From Cacconaster sp045642485 (GTDB lineage: Bacteria > Bacteroidota > Bacteroidia > Bacteroidales > UBA932), in NCBI GenBank assembly GCA_045642485.1, contig JAZUIV010000052.1, positions 1-64,000 of the forward strand: 64,000 nt of DNA. Reading direction: 5' to 3'. The number at the start of each line of letters is the position of its first letter. Position 1 is the stretch's first letter. Below the pieces are notes generated by a model. The model ran no database searches and was not told the origin of the DNA. It was given only the letters and a program-made list of their open reading frames with translations. The position numbers were made by a program, and so were the translations under genes. Below, in pieces: positions 60,634 through 64,000 of the stretch.

Positions 60634-61881
60634 CTTTCCGGCGAACTTCTCAACCCGCTCCTTTGCGTAGTCGAGAGTAACAGTGAATGAGGCCTTCCCG
60701 AGGGAAGGAGCCTCGAACATCGCATCCATAAGTATGGCCTCGCAAATGGACCTCAATCCCCTTGCCCCAAGCTTGTACTCTATAGCCGTATCAACTATAT
60801 AGTCAAGCACTTCATTCTTTATGACAAGCCGCACCCCGTCAAGGCTGAAGAGTTCCTTGTACTGCTTGACAAGGGAATTTTTCGGTTTGGTGAGAATCGA
60901 CGACAAAGTGTTCCTGTCAAGAGGGTCGAGGTGAGCCAGGACAGGCATACGTCCCACTATTTCAGGAATCAGGCCATAAGCCCTCAAATCCTGGGGAGCG
61001 ACATACTTGGTAAGATTGTCGGAATCTATTCCACTGCGGAGTGCACCGGCGCCATAGCCGATAACCTGAGTGTTGAGCCGCTGTGCGATATGCCGTTCGA
61101 TGCCTTCGAACGCACCGCCACAGATGAAAAGGATATTCTCGGTATTGACGGCAATCATCTTCTGGTCCGGATGCTTCCTGCCACCTTGCGGGGGGACGTT
61201 CACCACGCTGCCTTCGATGATTTTCAAAAGAGCCTGCTGCACCCCTTCCCCGGAAACGTCACGGGTGATTGAAGGGTTGTCGGACTTACGGGCTATCTTG
61301 TCGATTTCATCGATAAAGACAATACCACGCTCCGCCTTGGATACATCATAGTCCGACGCTTGAAGAAGCCTTGTCAGAATCGATTCCACATCTTCTCCGA
61401 CATATCCGGCCTCCGTAAGGACAGTGGCATCCACAATGGCGAACGGGACATTGAGCTTCTTGGCTATGGTCCTCGCCAGCAGGGTTTTTCCCGTTCCTGT
61501 GGGACCCACGAGCAGGATATTTGATTTCTCTATGAAGTCATCCTTCTTGTTGATGCGCTTGTAGTGGTTGTAAACGGCCACGGCCAGACACTTCTTGGCC
61601 TCCTCCTGCCCTATCACATACTGATCCAGATATTCCTTGATTTCAGCCGGCTTATAGAGGTGATAGTCAAGGGATTGTCCTGACACAACGCTTGAATTTG
61701 AAGATGACGCCGGGACGCCTTCTCCAAGAACCTGCATTGAATACTCATACGCCATCTTTGCACAGTCGGAGCAAATCGACACACCGGCACCGCTTTCAAG
61801 AAGCAGTTCCACTTCATCCTCTCCCCTGCCGCAGAAGGCGCAGTGCCCCTGAACCTTTCCGTCACTATTTTTCTTTCCCAT
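60619..61881 (-). CDS. clpX: ATP-dependent Clp protease ATP-binding subunit ClpX
   Basis: A 420-residue AAA+ unfoldase. The N-terminal zinc-binding domain has CAFCGRGEDEVELLLESGAG and SICSDCAK, two CxxC pairs. Walker A is LVGPTGTGKTLLARTIAKKL and Walker B RGIVFIDEIDKIARK; IGYGAG is the ClpP-contact IGF-type loop region. It feeds proteins into ClpP. Its start overlaps the end of clpP by 17 bases, within the tig-clpP-clpX operon. Confidence 0.97.
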   Translation of the reverse strand: MGKKNSDGKVQGHCAFCGRGEDEVELLLESGAGVSICSDCAKMAYEYSMQVLGEGVPASSSNSSVVSGQSLDYHLYKPAEIKEYLDQYVIGQEEAKKCLAVAVYNHYKRINKKDDFIEKSNILLVGPTGTGKTLLARTIAKKLNVPFAIVDATVLTEAGYVGEDVESILTRLLQASDYDVSKAERGIVFIDEIDKIARKSDNPSITRDVSGEGVQQALLKIIEGSVVNVPPQGGRKHPDQKMIAVNTENILFICGGAFEGIERHIAQRLNTQVIGYGAGALRSGIDSDNLTKYVAPQDLRAYGLIPEIVGRMPVLAHLDPLDRNTLSSILTKPKNSLVKQYKELFSLDGVRLVIKNEVLDYIVDTAIEYKLGARGLRSICEAILMDAMFEAPSLGKASFTVTLDYAKERVEKFAGKLKAL

Positions 61882-62551
61882 CTGAGAAACTCTTTCTGGC
61901 TATAATGTTATCTATCATCCCGTACTCCAGCGCCTCGGAAGAGGTCATCCAGTAGTCACGGTCGGCATCCCTGCTGATTTTCGAGATATCTTTTCCGGTA
62001 TGGTCAGCGAGGATGGAATACAATTCATCCTTCAGCTTGACTATCTCCCTGGCAGTTATCTCAATATCGGACGCCTGTCCCTGGGCACCTCCCATAGGCT
62101 GATGAATCATCACCCTTGAATGAGGCAATGCGGAACGCTTCCCTCTTGCTCCGGCCGCCAGAAGAATTGAAGCCATTGATGCGGCCATCCCGGTACAGAT
62201 TGTTGCCACGTCCGGCTGGATAGTCTGCATAGTATCGTAGATTCCCAAACCGGAATAGACCATCCCGCCCGGAGAATTGATATAAAGCATTATATCCGCC
62301 TTGGGATCATTGCTTTCGAGAAACAGCAGCTGAGCCTGAATTATATTTGCCACGTCATCGTCGATGGGGCATCCCAGAAAGATGATACGATCCATCATAA
62401 GACGGGAGAAGACATCCATCTGGGCAACATTGAGTTTTCTCTCCTCAATTATCATAGGATTGATATAGCCCGATGTCACCCTGCCCACTTTGGAGAGGGA
62501 GATGGGGTTTACACCGCAGTGCCCTGTCGCGAATTTCTCAAACTCTGTCAT
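61865..62551 (-). CDS. clpP: ATP-dependent Clp protease proteolytic subunit ClpP
   Basis: A 228-residue serine protease forming the ClpP barrel. The catalytic triad is seen as Ser in TGMAASMASILLAAG, His in HSRVMIHQPMGG, and Asp in SRDADRDYWMTSSEA. The N-terminus is about 20 residues longer than E. coli ClpP and would be processed. It starts 5 bases after trigger factor and overlaps clpX by 17 bases. Confidence 0.97.
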   Translation of the reverse strand: MTEFEKFATGHCGVNPISLSKVGRVTSGYINPMIIEERKLNVAQMDVFSRLMMDRIIFLGCPIDDDVANIIQAQLLFLESNDPKADIMLYINSPGGMVYSGLGIYDTMQTIQPDVATICTGMAASMASILLAAGARGKRSALPHSRVMIHQPMGGAQGQASDIEITAREIVKLKDELYSILADHTGKDISKISRDADRDYWMTSSEALEYGMIDNIIARKSFSDGKEK

Positions 62552-62556
62552 TCCGA

Positions 62557-63879
62557 TTATTTTGTAAGTTCGCGCATCTGTTCCAGAGAGACGTTCTTGC
62601 GCTCGAGAGTCACGGCACCCTTGAGATATCCCAGAACAAGATTATCCTCAACCCTGTCCACTATTCTGTCGGCCTGCTGACGGTCGCCCAGAATCTGCTC
62701 GGCATACTTGGAAAGATGCTCGTCAGGGACATTGTTCATACCGTACATAGCGAACTGATATGCGGCGAACTCCTTGGCCTGCTTCATAATGTCATCCTTT
62801 GATATCTTGAGGTTCTGGTCCTTCATAATCTTTGTACGGATGATGTTCCAGCGGAAATCCTTTGCAAAGAGGTCATACTCTTTCTCGACGTCCTCCTTCG
62901 TGAACTTCCCGTCATTTGCCACGACAATCCAGCGCTTCATGAACTCATCGGGAAGAGCCACGGCAGCCTTCTCAATCAGGTACTCCTTGGCATCAACCAT
63001 AAAGCGGTACTCGCTTTCCTGGCTGTATTCCGCAGCGAGACGCTCTTTCACCTTCTCGTTGAACTGAGCATCATCTTCGCATACTCCTTCACCGAATATC
63101 CGGTCGAAAGTCTCCTTGGTTGCGGGAGCGTTGACAAAAGTCTTCACTTCCTTCACGGTCATCTTCCACAACACCGGAAGCGTGTCAAGTTCTTCCTTCT
63201 TCACTTTGAACATCGCTGCCCTGTCTGTCTCGTTCGTAAAGGTCTTGGTAATGTCAACGTCCTTCACGTCATCTTTCTTCAGTCCGATGAAGGATTCCTT
63301 TATCTCTTTGTCCGTTATGCTGCGCAAAGCGACGTACGCCCCTTCGACTTTGGTCTCACCGGCCTCGAAATCAACTATAATGAAATCGTCCTCAGCTGCG
63401 GCTTCGCCGGTCTCCAGCTGTCCGTACTGTCTGAGCAGGCCGTTTCTGTAATCCTCGACGGCTTTCTCGGAAATCTCTACGGTATAATAAGGAATCTTGT
63501 CATCCTGACCCAGAGTCAAGTTGACTTCAGGCGCGATGGCTATGTCGAAAGTGAACTTGAACTTGTCAGGATTGTCCCAGTCGTTCTTCGGTTCATTCTC
63601 GCTCGGCAGAGGTTCTCCGAGGATTGACAGGTTGTTCTTCTTGATGAATTCATCCAGACCGTCGCTTACAATCGCATTGATGGTCTCAGCGAGGGCCTGA
63701 CCACCGTGAATCTTCTCTATCAATGACATAGGAGCCATTCCGCGGCGGAAACCCTTGAGTTCTGCAGTACGTCTGAATTCGTTGAGTTTCTTCTTTCTGG
63801 GTTCCTCCCAATCAGTTTTGTCAATTGAAAAATCGACCGTAAGGTTAAGGTCGTCGATCTGGTGTTTTGTTACTTTCAT
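62557..63879 (-). CDS. tig: Trigger factor
   Basis: A 440-residue ribosome-bound chaperone. The ribosome-binding motif of the N-terminal domain is seen as ELKGFRRGMAPMSLIEKIHG (consensus GFRxGxxP). The middle FKBP-like domain (about 150-245) is poorly conserved, as in other Bacteroidota, and the C-terminal helical arms (250-430) form the chaperone cradle. It is the first gene of tig-clpP-clpX. A full-consensus promoter lies at 63914-63944. Confidence 0.94.
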   Translation of the reverse strand: MKVTKHQIDDLNLTVDFSIDKTDWEEPRKKKLNEFRRTAELKGFRRGMAPMSLIEKIHGGQALAETINAIVSDGLDEFIKKNNLSILGEPLPSENEPKNDWDNPDKFKFTFDIAIAPEVNLTLGQDDKIPYYTVEISEKAVEDYRNGLLRQYGQLETGEAAAEDDFIIVDFEAGETKVEGAYVALRSITDKEIKESFIGLKKDDVKDVDITKTFTNETDRAAMFKVKKEELDTLPVLWKMTVKEVKTFVNAPATKETFDRIFGEGVCEDDAQFNEKVKERLAAEYSQESEYRFMVDAKEYLIEKAAVALPDEFMKRWIVVANDGKFTKEDVEKEYDLFAKDFRWNIIRTKIMKDQNLKISKDDIMKQAKEFAAYQFAMYGMNNVPDEHLSKYAEQILGDRQQADRIVDRVEDNLVLGYLKGAVTLERKNVSLEQMRELTK

Positions 63880-63913
63880 TATTGTATGTATTTATATTGT
63901 CAAATAAAGTCTG

Positions 63914-63944
63914 CAAAGTTATGAAAATATAACAATTCCGCAAA
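63914..63944 (-). promoter_or_regulatory. Promoter of the tig-clpP-clpX operon
   Basis: On the minus strand TTTG (63944-63941) and TAACTTTG (63921-63914) are separated by exactly 19 bases, a full match to the Bacteroidota consensus. The trigger factor start lies 34 bases downstream. Confidence 0.85.
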
Positions 63945-64000
63945 AAATAGAAGGACCCTCATAACTTCACCGGAAAGAAATTTGGAAAATTCAAAAAAGA

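Overview
This 64 kb window is chromosomal DNA of a Bacteroidota bacterium, almost certainly of the order Bacteroidales. Three things support this: promoters of the phylum-specific type (TTTG, 19-21 bases, TAnnTTTG) in front of several genes, many lipoprotein-signal glycoside hydrolases, and phylum-typical families (LptD-like protein, short phosphatidylserine decarboxylase, ATP-type PEP carboxykinase, Rho with a long disordered insert). GC content looks moderate, about 50 percent. Genus and species cannot be read from the sequence. No rRNA, CRISPR array, intact insertion sequence or prophage is visible. One tRNA gene (Arg, anticodon ACG) is present.

Layout. 1-2000: an incomplete ZIP metal transporter, a half-size EamA transporter and a decayed toxin-antitoxin pair. 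2015-4936: prfA, then a DUF47/PiT phosphate uptake pair. 4969-15934: a locus for beta-mannan/glucomannan. It has a GH94 cellobiose phosphorylase, a GH5 glucanase, a GPH symporter, a GH130 mannosylglucose phosphorylase, a GH26 mannanase and a GH5-CE7 mannanase/acetyl esterase fusion on one strand, with cellobiose 2-epimerase divergent. 15939-21009: Dabb protein, NagX-like membrane acyltransferase, rubrerythrin, a small envelope protein, a DMT exporter and an NhaC antiporter. 20965-30524: one long co-directional run, rsfS-ftsH-cdsA-psd, continuing without a break into a sugar-catabolic set (TIM-barrel isomerase, Gfo/Idh oxidoreductase, BASS transporter, GH78 rhamnosidase).

30604-42274: birA, an outer-membrane barrel, pckA, then the operon recQ - nitroreductase - sugar kinase/RapZ-domain fusion - double-domain GH29 fucosidase, then ffh. 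42297-48018: a minus-strand operon kdgK - LarA-like epimerase - pdxB - gnd - MurU-like nucleotidyltransferase. 48019-49240: a regulatory-looking stretch with palindromes, two small unknown genes, a symmetrical triple-hairpin element and tRNA-Arg behind rplS. 49826-64000: core genes (fucose-isomerase-like protein, rpe, rho, lptD, amidase, dnaA, pepD, clpX, clpP, tig).

How the parts work together. The mannan locus suggests that surface or periplasmic GH26, GH5-CE7 and GH5 enzymes deacetylate and cut (gluco)mannan, and that disaccharides enter through the GPH symporter. In the cytoplasm mannobiose would be epimerised to mannosylglucose, and mannosylglucose and cellobiose would be split with phosphate by the GH130 and GH94 enzymes, saving ATP. 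No SusC/SusD pair is in the window. The most unusual items are the kinase/RapZ-domain fusion, the LarA-family protein with conserved nickel-pincer residues, the tandem GH29 protein, the GH5-CE7 fusion and two intergenic multi-hairpin elements.
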